Source of the DNA: Streptosporangium album
GTDB taxonomy: Bacteria; Actinomycetota; Actinomycetes; Streptosporangiales; Streptosporangiaceae
Length of the DNA: 64,000 nucleotides
Reading direction: 5' to 3'
NCBI RefSeq assembly: GCF_014203795.1
Contig: NZ_JACHJU010000001.1
Location: 4,464,001-4,528,000 of the forward strand
Position 1 is the first letter of the stretch, and every line of letters begins with the position of its first letter. Of the stretch, positions 8,148-17,305 are shown piece by piece. The position numbers and the translations under genes were made by a program. The notes under the pieces were generated by a model that ran no database searches, was not told where the DNA came from, and saw nothing but the letters and a program-made list of their open reading frames with translations.

Positions 8148-8894
8148 TCAGCCTTCGATCCCGGGCTTCCTGTCCCGGTTGAGGCTCTCCTTGATGGCCT
8201 CCAGGCGGGCGGCGCCCTCGACGTCGATGGCGGCGCGCTCGACCTCGATCATCCGGGCCTCCACCGAGTTGGAGGTCAGCTCGGCCTCACCGAGGGCGCG
8301 GGCGTAGCGCTTCTCGATCTTCTCGCGGACCTGGTCCATGGTCGGGGTGTCCCCGGCGGGGGTGAGCCCGGATAGGTCGCCCATGGCCTTGTTGAGCTGC
8401 TCCTGCATCTTGGCCTGGTCGAGCTGGGAGAGCAGTCGCATCCGCTCGGCGATCTTCTTCTGCAGGGCCATGGCGTTGTTCTCGACCGCCGCGCGGGCCT
8501 GGGCCGAGGACTGCCTGGCCCGCTCGTGCATGAGCTGGGCGTCCTGCATCGCGGTCTCGGCCGCCACCAGCCGGGAGGCGAAGGCGCGGGCCGAGTCCTC
8601 GTAGGACAGCGCCTTGCGCTCGTCGCCCGCGGTCCTCGCCTGCTCGGCCAGCAGGACGGCCTGGCGGGCGTTCGCCTGGAGCTTCTCGGCCTCCTCCAGC
8701 GAGCGGGTGAGTTTCATCTCCAGTTCGCGCTCGTTGCCGATGACCGCGGCGGCCTGCTGGGAGAGCCGCTGGTGCTGCTCCTTGGCCTCCTGGATGGCCT
8801 GCTCGATCTGGACCCGGGGGTCGGCCAGCTCGTCCAGCCGGCCCGACAGGGCGAAGACCAGGTAGCGCCAGGCCCGGCGGATGACCTTGAACAT
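8148..8894 (-). CDS. pspA: PspA/IM30 (Vipp1) family envelope stress protein
   Basis: The 248-residue protein is almost wholly coiled coil, as in PspA, which binds and stabilises stressed inner membranes. It begins with an amphipathic segment (VIRRAWRYLVFALSGRLDEL) followed by the family's DPRVQIEQAIQEAKEQH-like start of helix 1. It lies 10 nt after a membrane protein gene and is the last well-formed gene of a cluster with two substrate-binding/VWA proteins. In actinobacteria PspA works with a PspM-type membrane partner, consistent with the upstream neighbour. Confidence 0.92.
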   Translation of the reverse strand: MFKVIRRAWRYLVFALSGRLDELADPRVQIEQAIQEAKEQHQRLSQQAAAVIGNERELEMKLTRSLEEAEKLQANARQAVLLAEQARTAGDERKALSYEDSARAFASRLVAAETAMQDAQLMHERARQSSAQARAAVENNAMALQKKIAERMRLLSQLDQAKMQEQLNKAMGDLSGLTPAGDTPTMDQVREKIEKRYARALGEAELTSNSVEARMIEVERAAIDVEGAARLEAIKESLNRDRKPGIEG

Positions 8895-8904
8895 GGGGGG
8901 CTCC

Positions 8905-9639
8905 TTAGCGATCCAGCGCGTCGCGAGTGATCTGTTCGGTTTCGTGCAGGCCCTGGCGGACCCCTTCGAGGTTGTCCGCGAGCTCGTCGAGCACCCGGGC
9001 CGGCTCCAGGGCCCCGGTCGCCGACATCGCCGACAGCTCCACCACCCGGGCGACGAGCTCCTCGATGCTGATCGTGCTCGACTCCATCCGGGCGAGCACC
9101 CGCTCCCTGGTCTCGGAGAGCCGGTCGGTCACGGCCTGCTGGGAGGCCAGCGAGGCGAGAGCGCGGTCGATGTCACCGACCAGCTCCTGTCTGGCTCCCC
9201 TCCGGGCGCGTGTCAGCCGCGCGTGCTCCTGGCGGAGCCGGTCGAGGTCGAACCGGGCGAGCGCGGTACCGGTCAGCGAGGCCTGCTCGGCCAGGCGTTC
9301 CAGCGTGGCCGTCGAGTCGTCCACCTGCGGGCGCATCAGTGCGATCCGCTCGGCCAGCGGGCCGTGCCCCATGGAGGCGCTCAGCTCGCCGAAGCCGTGC
9401 GCGGCCGCGCCGGCCCGTCGCAGCCAGGAGGCCTCCTGGCTGCCCGGGGTGACGACCGGAGCGGTACGGCCGTCGCCCCGCCCCTGGACCGCGGCGGTGG
9501 CCGCCTTGGCCAGCCAGACGGCGACTCCGACGACCCCGGCGGCGGCCGGGTGCACGCTGACGGCCCATGCGGCGCCCCCGGCGGTCGCACCGAGCAGCAG
9601 ACCCCAGGGATCACGTAATTCATCGAAAAATCGGGACAT
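8905..9639 (-). CDS. PspM-like membrane protein of the psp cluster
   Basis: The 244-residue product has two hydrophobic segments near the N-terminus (about residues 12-45), then a largely helical, charged cytoplasmic region. Its ATG overlaps the stop of the VWA gene by one base and pspA starts 10 nt downstream. The layout (two membrane helices plus coiled coil, next to pspA) resembles actinobacterial PspM, an anchor for PspA; that identity is inferred from architecture and context rather than a diagnostic motif. Confidence 0.65.
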   Translation of the reverse strand: MSRFFDELRDPWGLLLGATAGGAAWAVSVHPAAAGVVGVAVWLAKAATAAVQGRGDGRTAPVVTPGSQEASWLRRAGAAAHGFGELSASMGHGPLAERIALMRPQVDDSTATLERLAEQASLTGTALARFDLDRLRQEHARLTRARRGARQELVGDIDRALASLASQQAVTDRLSETRERVLARMESSTISIEELVARVVELSAMSATGALEPARVLDELADNLEGVRQGLHETEQITRDALDR

Positions 9640-11456
9640 CAGAAGTTGGATACCACCGCGGTGAACACCTGGTCGATACTTCCGGGCTTCCGGGAGTCGT
9701 AGGCGGCCGCGTCGGTCGCCTCGGAGATCTGCCTGAGCACGCCGAGATCGGCGTCCTGACCATAGGCGATCGTGAACATCCGCACCGACTCCTCGGCCGA
9801 CTCGGCACGCAGATCGGGCAGGAGGTTCTTCAGCGAGACGCTGTTGGTGTCCTCGTTCTTGCCGTCGGTCAGGAAGACCACCGCGTTGATCGCGTCGCCG
9901 CTGTGCCGGTCGCGCACATGCCGGTAGGCGGCGAGCGAGGTGTCGTAGAGACCGGTCCCACCGTCAGGGGTCAGGCCGTTGATCTTGGCCTTCAGTCTCT
10001 TGCGCTGGGCGTCGTTCACGGTGTTCATCGAGGCCAGCTCCAGGTAGTCCTTGTCGCCGTCCCGCTTGGTGGAGAACATCCACAGCCCGACCTTGTCGTG
10101 CGGGCCGAACTGGGGAAGCGCGTTGACCGCGGCCTGCTTGGCCAGGTCCAGCTTGCTCCCGCCGGTGCCGGGCACGTCGGCGCCCATCGAGCCGGAGACG
10201 TCGATCACCATGAGCACGTTCGCGGGCTTGCGCAGGTCGGACCAGCTGGAGAGCACCTTGTCCAGCACGTTGGGGGCGGGCGGGCTGAGCGTCGTCTCCG
10301 GTCCGGCGGGGAGCAGGCCGTTCGCCTTGGTGATCAGCTTGCCCGCCTTCCCCTCGTACGACCGGAAGGCGGAGTCGGCGAACCGGTTCTGCTGCTCCGG
10401 AGCCTGAAGGTAGGCCAGGAAATCGGCGGCCACCTTGCGCTTGGCGTCGTCCACCCACGGCGCGGTCAGCACAGCGTAGGGGTTGTCGGAGTAGAGAGTG
10501 CCCTCTTTGGGGTAGATCGCCACCAGCGGCACCTTCGGCTTGCCGTGCTTGCCCAGGGTGCCGGGGTCACCCGTCGGGTTGCCCTGGTTGTAGTCCCAGA
10601 CCGACTTCTCCTCCACGGCCACCGCGGAGATGTAACTCAGGCCCGCCCCAGCGTCGTCCGCCCGCTGCAGGTTCGACAGGAACGTCAGCGTCGTGTCGCC
10701 GTAGTGCACGATCGTGCGTTCCACACCCCGCACGAACTCCCGGGCCTTGGGGTCGGCCACGTTCTTCTCCGACAGGTCGCCCGACAGGCCGGTGGCGGCG
10801 AAGTAGGCGCCGACGGTGGCGTTCAGGCCGCTGGTGGAGAAGTTGGGGTTGGTCTTCCCCAGCCGGAACCGGCCCCACTCCGGATGATCGTACTTGGCCC
10901 AGGACCCGGCCGACAGGTCGAGCAGGTCGGACCAGCCGAGCTTCTTGCCCGGCCAGCCCAGCGCCTCGGCCATCGGCTTGGGCATCGCGATGACCAGGGG
11001 CGTCTTGGCGATCGACGGGTTGTCCGGCGCGACCAGGGAGCCGGTGTCGTTCCCGGCGGCACGCTGCTGGAGCAGGGTGACCCAGCCGCTGCTGGCCGGC
11101 GACCAGACGTCCGGCCGGGGCCCGTCCTGACGCTCGTCCCAGCCCCGGGCCAGCGCCTGCATCGCGCCGCCGCTGGCCTTGGTCTCGACGACGACGTCGG
11201 CGCAGCGCCCGCCGACCTCCCGGCCGTTGTAGCCGGCCGCGATCTCCCGGAGGAGCTCCGCCTTCTCCGACGACGCGGCCACGGTCAGGGCGATCCCGCC
11301 GTCGCCGCAGGCCTTGGTCTGTTCCGCGCCCCGTGGCCGGGACGGCTCGTTGCTCCCGACGTACAGCCGCAGACCGACGATCAGCGCTCCGGCGAGAATG
11401 ATCGCGATGACGAACGGAGCGAAGTTCCTGCGCCGTCGCTGCGGCTGCTCGTACAA
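9639..11456 (-). CDS. Substrate-binding and VWA domain protein (second copy)
   Basis: The 605-residue membrane-anchored protein has one N-terminal helix (about 12-33), an extracytoplasmic domain like a solute-binding protein (about 50-385, with the GLNATVGAYFAATG block) and a C-terminal VWA domain. The MIDAS motif is DVSGS at 419-423, followed by the family TGLYDT and FLTDGKN motifs, so metal-dependent ligand binding should be intact. It is a close paralogue of the product of 11531-13318, arranged in tandem, and it overlaps the PspM-like gene. Function is unknown; genetic linkage points to envelope stress or surface adhesion. Confidence 0.85.
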   Translation of the reverse strand: MYEQPQRRRRNFAPFVIAIILAGALIVGLRLYVGSNEPSRPRGAEQTKACGDGGIALTVAASSEKAELLREIAAGYNGREVGGRCADVVVETKASGGAMQALARGWDERQDGPRPDVWSPASSGWVTLLQQRAAGNDTGSLVAPDNPSIAKTPLVIAMPKPMAEALGWPGKKLGWSDLLDLSAGSWAKYDHPEWGRFRLGKTNPNFSTSGLNATVGAYFAATGLSGDLSEKNVADPKAREFVRGVERTIVHYGDTTLTFLSNLQRADDAGAGLSYISAVAVEEKSVWDYNQGNPTGDPGTLGKHGKPKVPLVAIYPKEGTLYSDNPYAVLTAPWVDDAKRKVAADFLAYLQAPEQQNRFADSAFRSYEGKAGKLITKANGLLPAGPETTLSPPAPNVLDKVLSSWSDLRKPANVLMVIDVSGSMGADVPGTGGSKLDLAKQAAVNALPQFGPHDKVGLWMFSTKRDGDKDYLELASMNTVNDAQRKRLKAKINGLTPDGGTGLYDTSLAAYRHVRDRHSGDAINAVVFLTDGKNEDTNSVSLKNLLPDLRAESAEESVRMFTIAYGQDADLGVLRQISEATDAAAYDSRKPGSIDQVFTAVVSNF

Positions 11457-11530
11457 CCCGGCCTCCCGGTGGTGTCAGTACTTATCCGACGAACGAGCCC
11501 CCGCCAGAGTTCGCCGCTACGGGACCGTGT

Positions 11531-13318
11531 TCAGAAGTTGGAGATCACGCTGGTGAAGACCTGGTCGATGGTGTCCGGCCGGGAGGAGTCGTAGGCGGCT
11601 CCGTCGGTCGCCTCGGCGATCTTCTTGAGCACGTTCTGGTCGGCGCCCTCGCCGTAGCCGATGGTGAACAGGCGCACGTCGGGGTTGAGCTTGCGGAGCA
11701 GGTTGTCCAGATCGCTTCCGCCGGTCTTCTCGTTCTTGCCGTCGGTGAGGAAGACCACCGCGTTGATCGCCCCGCTGTCCCTGGCTCCGCGCATCCGCTC
11801 GACGGCCGCCAGCGTGGTGTCGTAGAGCCCGGTCCCGCCTCCCACCGTCAGCCCGTTGAGCTGGTCGCGGAGCGCGTCGCCGGACCGCGCCACCGTGTCG
11901 ATCGGGACCAGTTCCCGGTAGTCCAGGTCGCCGTCCTGCCTGGTGGAGAAGGCCCACAGGCCGACCTTGTCGTCCGCGCGGAACTGCGGCAGCGCGTTGA
12001 TCGCCGCCTTCTTGGCCAGCTCCAGACGGGTCTCGCCGGTGCCCGTCGCCTCCTCCTCCATCGAGCCGGACTTGTCCACCACGATCAGCACGTTGGCCCG
12101 CTTGCGCAGCTCCGACCAGCTCTGCAGGACCTTGTCCAGGACGGCCGGGGTGGGCGGGCTGAGCGTGGTGATCTTCGCGTCGGGGAGGACGCCGTTCTTC
12201 TCGACCGCCTGGGGGCCGGCCTTGCCGTCGAAGGTGCGGTAGCCGTACGCCTGGAATTTCGCCTGTACCGGGCCGCTGTGCAGGTAGGTCAGGAAATCGT
12301 CGGAGACGGCCTTGTGGGCCGGGTCCATCCAGGTCAGCGGGACGTAGGGGTGGTCGGAGAAGAGGGTGCCCTCCTTGGGGTTGACGGCGACCAGCGGGGT
12401 CCGCGGCGGGCCGTGCTCGCCCAGGGTGGCCGGGTCGCCCGAGGGGTTGCCCCGGTTGTAGTCGGTGACCGAGTTCTCCTCGACGGTGATCGCCGAGATG
12501 TAGGCCATCGCCTCGCCCCGGTCGTCCGCGCGCAGCAGGTTGCCCAGGAACGTCATGGAGATGTCGCCGTAGTGCACGATCGACTGCTCCACGCCCTGCA
12601 CGAACTTCCGGGTCCTGTCGTTGGCCACGTCGCCCGAGGTCAGGTCGGAGGTGGTGCCGGTCGCGGCGAAGTAGGCGCCGATGGTGGCGTTCAGGCCGCT
12701 GGTGGAGAAGTTGGGGTTGGTCTTGCCCAGCTTGAACTGGCCCCACTCGGGGTGGCCGTACTTCGCCCACCCCTTCGGGTCGGACGCCAGCTCGGCCAGC
12801 TCCGCCCAGCCGATCGCCTTGCCCGGCCAGCCCAGCGCCTCGGCCATCGGCTTGGGCATCGCGAAGACCAGCGGCGCGGTCACGATCGGGACCGGCCGGC
12901 CGTCGGCGACCGGTACGGTGCCGTCGGCGCCTCCCGCCTGCTGGCGCAGCAGCGTCACCCAGGCGGAGGCGGCGGGGGACCAGACGTCCGGCCGCTTGCC
13001 GTCGGTGTCCTTCCACCCCTTGGCCAGCGCCCGCATCGCGGTGCCCGAGTTGGCCTCGTCGACGACGACCTCGGCGCAGCGCCCGCTCACGGTCCGGCCG
13101 CTGTAGTCCTTGGCGACCTCGCGCAGAATGCCGATCTTGTCCTGGGAGGACGCCACCCGGAGCGTCACCGAATCACCCGAGCAGGCGCTGGGCGTGCCTC
13201 CGTCATCCCCGCTCCGGCCGAAGAACCAGCGCAGGCCGGCGATCAGCGCGATGGCAAGGATCACGGCGAGGATGTAGGGCAGGATCCGCCGGCGAGGACG
13301 TGCGGGGGAGTAGGACAC
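11531..13318 (-). CDS. Substrate-binding and VWA domain protein (first copy)
   Basis: The 595-residue product has the same order of parts as its downstream paralogue: N-terminal membrane helix (about 14-31), solute-binding-like domain, and C-terminal VWA domain with MIDAS DKSGS, TGLYDT and FLTDGKN. Long identical blocks (for example FSTSGLNAT, the segment after it, and VLDKVL) show a tandem duplication. The two genes are separated by 74 bp, which leaves room for a separate signal. It is the first gene of the psp-linked cluster. Confidence 0.85.
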   Translation of the reverse strand: MSYSPARPRRRILPYILAVILAIALIAGLRWFFGRSGDDGGTPSACSGDSVTLRVASSQDKIGILREVAKDYSGRTVSGRCAEVVVDEANSGTAMRALAKGWKDTDGKRPDVWSPAASAWVTLLRQQAGGADGTVPVADGRPVPIVTAPLVFAMPKPMAEALGWPGKAIGWAELAELASDPKGWAKYGHPEWGQFKLGKTNPNFSTSGLNATIGAYFAATGTTSDLTSGDVANDRTRKFVQGVEQSIVHYGDISMTFLGNLLRADDRGEAMAYISAITVEENSVTDYNRGNPSGDPATLGEHGPPRTPLVAVNPKEGTLFSDHPYVPLTWMDPAHKAVSDDFLTYLHSGPVQAKFQAYGYRTFDGKAGPQAVEKNGVLPDAKITTLSPPTPAVLDKVLQSWSELRKRANVLIVVDKSGSMEEEATGTGETRLELAKKAAINALPQFRADDKVGLWAFSTRQDGDLDYRELVPIDTVARSGDALRDQLNGLTVGGGTGLYDTTLAAVERMRGARDSGAINAVVFLTDGKNEKTGGSDLDNLLRKLNPDVRLFTIGYGEGADQNVLKKIAEATDGAAYDSSRPDTIDQVFTSVISNF

Positions 13319-13516
13319 CGGATGATCGTAGGAACAACCGAATTACCTGGACAAGGGGTATACCGTTTCCCGTGAGTCTCCGGCCCGCCGAGGGACGCGG
13401 TCAGCGGGGCATCGGAACACGTGCCGCGCTCCGTTTTGGGGCGGACTGCGCGACGGCGGATCCCCGGTGCGTGACGTCAGCGGACACCTCCCCGTGCCGG
13501 CCCGGGGAGGTGGGCA

Positions 13517-14170
13517 TCAGCCGGAGACCCGCCTGTGCAGGAGGTCGACGAGGGTGGCGTGGAGCTGCTCGATCGGGCGGTCCGGACGCAGCGCCCGGCG
13601 TTCGATCGAGACGGTCAGCACCATGCCGAACACGGCGGTCGCCGCCGTCTCCACATCCAGGTCGTCCCGGATCGCGCCCTCGGTCACGGCCCGTCGCAGC
13701 ACGCCGGCGTAGACGCCCAGTGCCTGCTCGCGCAGCCTGGCCACCGCGTCCTGCCAGGCCGTACGCCACATCTCGGCCAGCAGTACCCGGGCGAACGCGC
13801 CGTACTCCTCGAAGAACCGGAGCTGTGCCATGACCACCGCGTCGAGGGCGTCCAGCGGGGCCTGCCCGGTGTCCGCCTCGCCCAGCGCGTCGGCCAGTCG
13901 CTGTATCCCGTGTTCGAGCAGCGCGGCGAAGAGCGCCTCCTTGCTGCCGAAGTTGTAGAACACGGTGCCCTTGGCGACTCCGGCACGTTCGGCGATCGCG
14001 TCCACCGTGGCGGCGGTGTATCCCTGCTCCGCGATCACCTCCACCGCCGCCGTGAACAGCCTGAGCCTCGTCTCGGCCCTGCGGCCGTCCCCCTTCTTCG
14101 TGTTCACGCCCGCCCCGGACCTCCGCCGGTCTCGCTCCGTGTCCGCGGATCCGGTCCGCTGTTCCGTCAT
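13517..14170 (-). CDS. TetR-family transcriptional regulator
   Basis: The 217-residue protein has a TetR-type helix-turn-helix at about residues 32-78 (TVDAIAERAGVAKGTVFYNF is the diagnostic core) and a helical ligand-binding domain. The ATG at 14170 lies 16 nt after the YhgE-like gene stop; a GTG 21 codons inside (before NTKKGDG) is an alternative start and would remove a low-complexity tail. It is the third gene of an operon with an ATPase and a YhgE/Pip protein, and TetR-like palindromes precede the operon, so it probably represses its own operon. Confidence 0.9.
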   Translation of the reverse strand: MTEQRTGSADTERDRRRSGAGVNTKKGDGRRAETRLRLFTAAVEVIAEQGYTAATVDAIAERAGVAKGTVFYNFGSKEALFAALLEHGIQRLADALGEADTGQAPLDALDAVVMAQLRFFEEYGAFARVLLAEMWRTAWQDAVARLREQALGVYAGVLRRAVTEGAIRDDLDVETAATAVFGMVLTVSIERRALRPDRPIEQLHATLVDLLHRRVSG

Positions 14171-14186
14171 GAGAGGTAACGGTAGA

Positions 14187-16472
14187 TCAGAGCGCCAGCT
14201 CGGGGTGGAGTCGCCGCATCGACCAGGTGCGCCCCCTGTGCACGGCGTAGACGGTCAGGCTCAGACCCACCGCGATGGTCAGGGCCAGCACCCCGCAGGC
14301 CTGCCAGACCACGGTGAGGTCGCCGCCGCTGATCAGCCGGCGCAGCGCGCTGACCACCCAGCTCATCGGGAGCCACGGCGAGATGGTCTGGAAGAAGCCA
14401 GGTGAGGTCTCGATCGGGTAGGTGCCGGCGGACGAGGTGAGCTGGAGCATCAGCAGCGCCAGCACCGCGACCCGCCCCGGCGGACCCAGCAGGGCGTTGA
14501 CCGCCTGTACGACCGCCAGGAACGCGGCCGCGGTCAGCAGCAGGATCCCGGCGACCCCGGCCCAGTGCGCGGCCTCCATGCCGAGCCCGAATCTGATCAC
14601 CGCCATCAGCACGCCCACCTGCGCGGCGCCCAGCACCAGGCCCGGCAGCCAGCCCGCCACCGCGATCCGCCAGGCGGGAGCCGTACCGGCCAGGAGGCGG
14701 GGGTTGAGCGGGCGCAGCACCATGTAGCTCACCATCGCGCCGACCCAGAGCGCCAGCGGGACGAAGAACGGCGCGAACCCGGTGCCGTAGTTGGGCACCT
14801 CGTTGAGGACCTGGTTGGCCAGCCTGACCGGCTCGCTCATCATGTCGCTGCGGTCCGCCCGCTCGCCCTTGCCGTAGTCGGGGATCTGCCGGGCCCCGTC
14901 TCCGAGCTTGTCGCTCAGCTCCGCCGACCCGTCGGTCAGTTTGCCGAGACCGGTGGTGAGCTCCCCCGCGCCCTCGTGCAGGCGGCCCACCCCGGTGTCC
15001 ACCCGGGTCGCGCCGTCGCTCAGCTTGACGATCCCGCCGCCCAGCCGGGACAGTCCCCGGCTGAGCTGGGCGGAGCCGTCGCCGAGCCGGCCCAGCCCCG
15101 AGGTGAGTTCGCCGCCCGCGGCCGCCGCGTCACCGAGGCCCGCCTCGACCTTCGCCGAGCCGTCGGCCAGCTCGCCCAGCCCCTTGTCCAGCTCGTTGAT
15201 CTTGTCTCTGGCCTGGTCGAGCCGCTGACCCGCGGTCGGAGCGATCTCCGCCGTACGGCCCGCGATCTCCGCGATCCTCCGGGCGTCCCGCTGCAACCGG
15301 GCCGCCGCGTCGCCACCGCCCCCGCCGCTGGAAGCACCCTCCAGGCCGGCCGTCACCTCCTGGGTGGACTGGGCGAGCCGCTCGGCGATGGACCGCAGCC
15401 GAGGGTCCGCGTCCGGGTTGCCGTCCAGCCAGTTCTGCAGCTGCTGCGCCTGCTGCCGGGCCTGGTCCGCCCCCTGCCTGACCCCGCCGGGCAGCGCTCC
15501 CGCATTGTCGGCGATCTGGTTGGCGCCGTGCTCGACGGCCTCGGCGAGCGACTGCAGCCGCGTGCCGTTCTCCTCCAGCACCGGGATGACCTGGTCGGCC
15601 ACCTTGTTGAGTCTGGGCACCTGCGCGTGGACCTGGTCGTAGACCTGCGCGTTGCCGTCGGCGACCTGCTTGGCGCCCTTTTCCAGCTTGGCCAGACCCT
15701 GGCCCAGCTTGCGCGATCCGTCCTCCGCCTGGCCCAGGCTCCGAGTCAGCTTGTCCGCTCCGGCGGACAGCTTGCCGGTGGCGGTGTTGGCGCTGCCCAG
15801 ACCCACGGCGAGCTGGTGGGTGCCGTCCTTGGCCTGGCCGAGGCCGCTGTTCAGGGAGGACGCGCCCTTGCCGGCCTCCGCCGTACCGTCGTGGAGCTCG
15901 TCCGCGCCGTTCGCGGCCTTGGCGGTGGCGTCGTGCAGCTCTCCGAAGGAGACGAAGACGTTGTCCCAGTAGTCCTTCAGCGCGGTACGGCTCGCCGCGT
16001 CCTTGACCTCGGCGAACACCGCGTCGGAGATCGTGCCCATGATGTAGCTGCGGCCGGTGTCCACCTGCACGCCGAGCTCGGCGGGGGTCGGCGTGCCGTC
16101 GCCGGAGGGGGAGGCGAGCCGGGCGCTGAAGTCGGCGGGGATCGTCAGCGACAGGTAGAAGCTGCCGTCGTTCACCCCGTCGGCGGCCTGGCGGGCATCG
16201 ACCGTGTGCCAGCCGAGGACCTCGCGGTCCCGCAGCTCCTCGGCCAGCTCCCGGCCCGCGTCGACCGTCTTGCCGTCGGCGGTCGCGGGCCTGTCCTCCA
16301 CGACCAGCGCCACCGGGATGTTCTCCAGGTTGCCCTGCGGGTCCCAGAACGACCACAGGTACAGCCCCGCGTAGAGCAGTGGCAACATCACCACCCCCGC
16401 CAGCGCCGCCCGGGTCAGCCGCGACCGGGTGAACCGCCGCAGCTCCAGCCGTCCCAGCCGCAACGATCTCAT
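14187..16472 (-). CDS. YhgE/Pip-family ABC-2-type membrane protein
   Basis: The 761-residue protein has one N-terminal membrane helix (about 23-43), a long extracellular region and about five C-terminal helices (about 570-750). The extracellular part is a coiled coil with many degenerate DGxxxL repeats (such as LADGSAKVEAGLGD), as in YhgE, Pip and the type VII secretion protein EsaA/YueB, which are phage receptors in Firmicutes. Its start overlaps the ATPase gene as ATGA. In actinomycetes such pairs are annotated as export systems; the cargo is unknown. Confidence 0.87.
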   Translation of the reverse strand: MRSLRLGRLELRRFTRSRLTRAALAGVVMLPLLYAGLYLWSFWDPQGNLENIPVALVVEDRPATADGKTVDAGRELAEELRDREVLGWHTVDARQAADGVNDGSFYLSLTIPADFSARLASPSGDGTPTPAELGVQVDTGRSYIMGTISDAVFAEVKDAASRTALKDYWDNVFVSFGELHDATAKAANGADELHDGTAEAGKGASSLNSGLGQAKDGTHQLAVGLGSANTATGKLSAGADKLTRSLGQAEDGSRKLGQGLAKLEKGAKQVADGNAQVYDQVHAQVPRLNKVADQVIPVLEENGTRLQSLAEAVEHGANQIADNAGALPGGVRQGADQARQQAQQLQNWLDGNPDADPRLRSIAERLAQSTQEVTAGLEGASSGGGGGDAAARLQRDARRIAEIAGRTAEIAPTAGQRLDQARDKINELDKGLGELADGSAKVEAGLGDAAAAGGELTSGLGRLGDGSAQLSRGLSRLGGGIVKLSDGATRVDTGVGRLHEGAGELTTGLGKLTDGSAELSDKLGDGARQIPDYGKGERADRSDMMSEPVRLANQVLNEVPNYGTGFAPFFVPLALWVGAMVSYMVLRPLNPRLLAGTAPAWRIAVAGWLPGLVLGAAQVGVLMAVIRFGLGMEAAHWAGVAGILLLTAAAFLAVVQAVNALLGPPGRVAVLALLMLQLTSSAGTYPIETSPGFFQTISPWLPMSWVVSALRRLISGGDLTVVWQACGVLALTIAVGLSLTVYAVHRGRTWSMRRLHPELAL

Positions 16473-17227
16473 CGGTCCTTCTCCTCGGTTTCCTCGGTCT
16501 CCTCAGCCGGTACGGCCCGCGCCACCGTCTCCCCGTCCTGCTCGCCGGCCCCCGCAGGCTTTTCGGCGTCAGGAACGGTTTCGGGTTCTTCGCCGCCGGA
16601 GGTCCCGGAGGGCAGATGGATCGCCGTCGCCAGCTCGCTCTCCGTGCAGGCCGCGATGACGGTCAGTCCCAGACCGCACAGCTCTTCCAGCGTCGCCCAG
16701 AGCGCCTCCTGACGGTCCCGGGACAGGCCGGTGTCCACGTTGTCGAGGACCAGCAGTCCCGGGGTGTCGAGCAGCGCGAGCGCGATCCCCAGGCGCACCC
16801 GCTGTTCCCGGCCCAGGTCGCGGACGAGGGTGCGGTCGTCGGGGGACGGCTCCAGGCCCGCCAGGGCCAGCGCGGTCTCGGCCCGTGACTCCTGCCGTTT
16901 GCCCCAGAACATGCCCGGCGACCGCTCGTGCAGGTGCTCGCGGACCGTCAGCGCCTTCTCCAGGTCGTTGACCCCGTCGACCAGACCGAGCGCGGCGACG
17001 CGCCGGATGCTTCTCGGCTTGTCGTACCGCCCGACGGTGAGCGTGCCCGTGGTGGGCTTCATCCGTCCCGCCAGGGTCAGGAGCAGGCTCGTGCGCCCGC
17101 TGCCCGCCTGCCCGGTGACGGCGGTGAGGCTGCCCGGCTCGGCCATGAGGCCGACGTCGCGGTAGACCCATCCGTGCTCGCCTTCGAGGGACAGATCGAT
17201 CGCGTGCACCGCGACCCCGTGGAACAC
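16469..17227 (-). CDS. ABC-type ATPase with altered catalytic motifs, partner of YhgE/Pip
   Basis: The 252-residue protein has an ABC ATPase fold, but key residues differ. Walker A reads GQAGSGRTS (about 39-47), with Arg in place of the invariant Lys. Walker B reads LLVLDNVD, with Asn in place of the catalytic Glu. The signature motif is replaced by DLGREQRVRL. It may bind nucleotide but is unlikely to be a normal ATPase. The C-terminal tail is acidic (EETEETEEKD). The GTG start at 17227 has GGAGG 7 nt upstream, and the 3' end overlaps the YhgE gene, so the two act together. Confidence 0.85.
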   Translation of the reverse strand: MFHGVAVHAIDLSLEGEHGWVYRDVGLMAEPGSLTAVTGQAGSGRTSLLLTLAGRMKPTTGTLTVGRYDKPRSIRRVAALGLVDGVNDLEKALTVREHLHERSPGMFWGKRQESRAETALALAGLEPSPDDRTLVRDLGREQRVRLGIALALLDTPGLLVLDNVDTGLSRDRQEALWATLEELCGLGLTVIAACTESELATAIHLPSGTSGGEEPETVPDAEKPAGAGEQDGETVARAVPAEETEETEEKDR

Positions 17228-17247
17228 CGCGTCCTCCGGATTTTTAA

Positions 17248-17261
17248 ACTGACCAGTCAGT
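17248..17261. promoter_or_regulatory. TetR-type operator, proximal
   Basis: ACTGAC-CA-GTCAGT is a perfect 6-bp inverted repeat with a 2-bp centre, located 21 nt before the GTG start of the ATPase gene. It has the look of a TetR-family operator and would block transcription or initiation. The natural candidate protein is the TetR regulator encoded last in the same operon (13517-14170). Confidence 0.55.
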
Positions 17262-17291
17262 GCAAAATATCATGCCAAGACGTCCCGCAGG

Positions 17292-17305
17292 TGACCGGTC
17301 GGTCA
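17292..17305. promoter_or_regulatory. TetR-type operator, distal
   Basis: TGACC-GGTC-GGTCA is a 5-bp-arm palindrome that shares TGACC/GGTCA with the proximal site about 44 bp away (four helical turns). Two related sites suggest cooperative binding. Prediction only. Confidence 0.45.

Noticed and set aside
9567..11594. A 675-codon plus-strand frame
   Set aside because: It is antisense to the substrate-binding/VWA gene, whose motifs are unmistakable.
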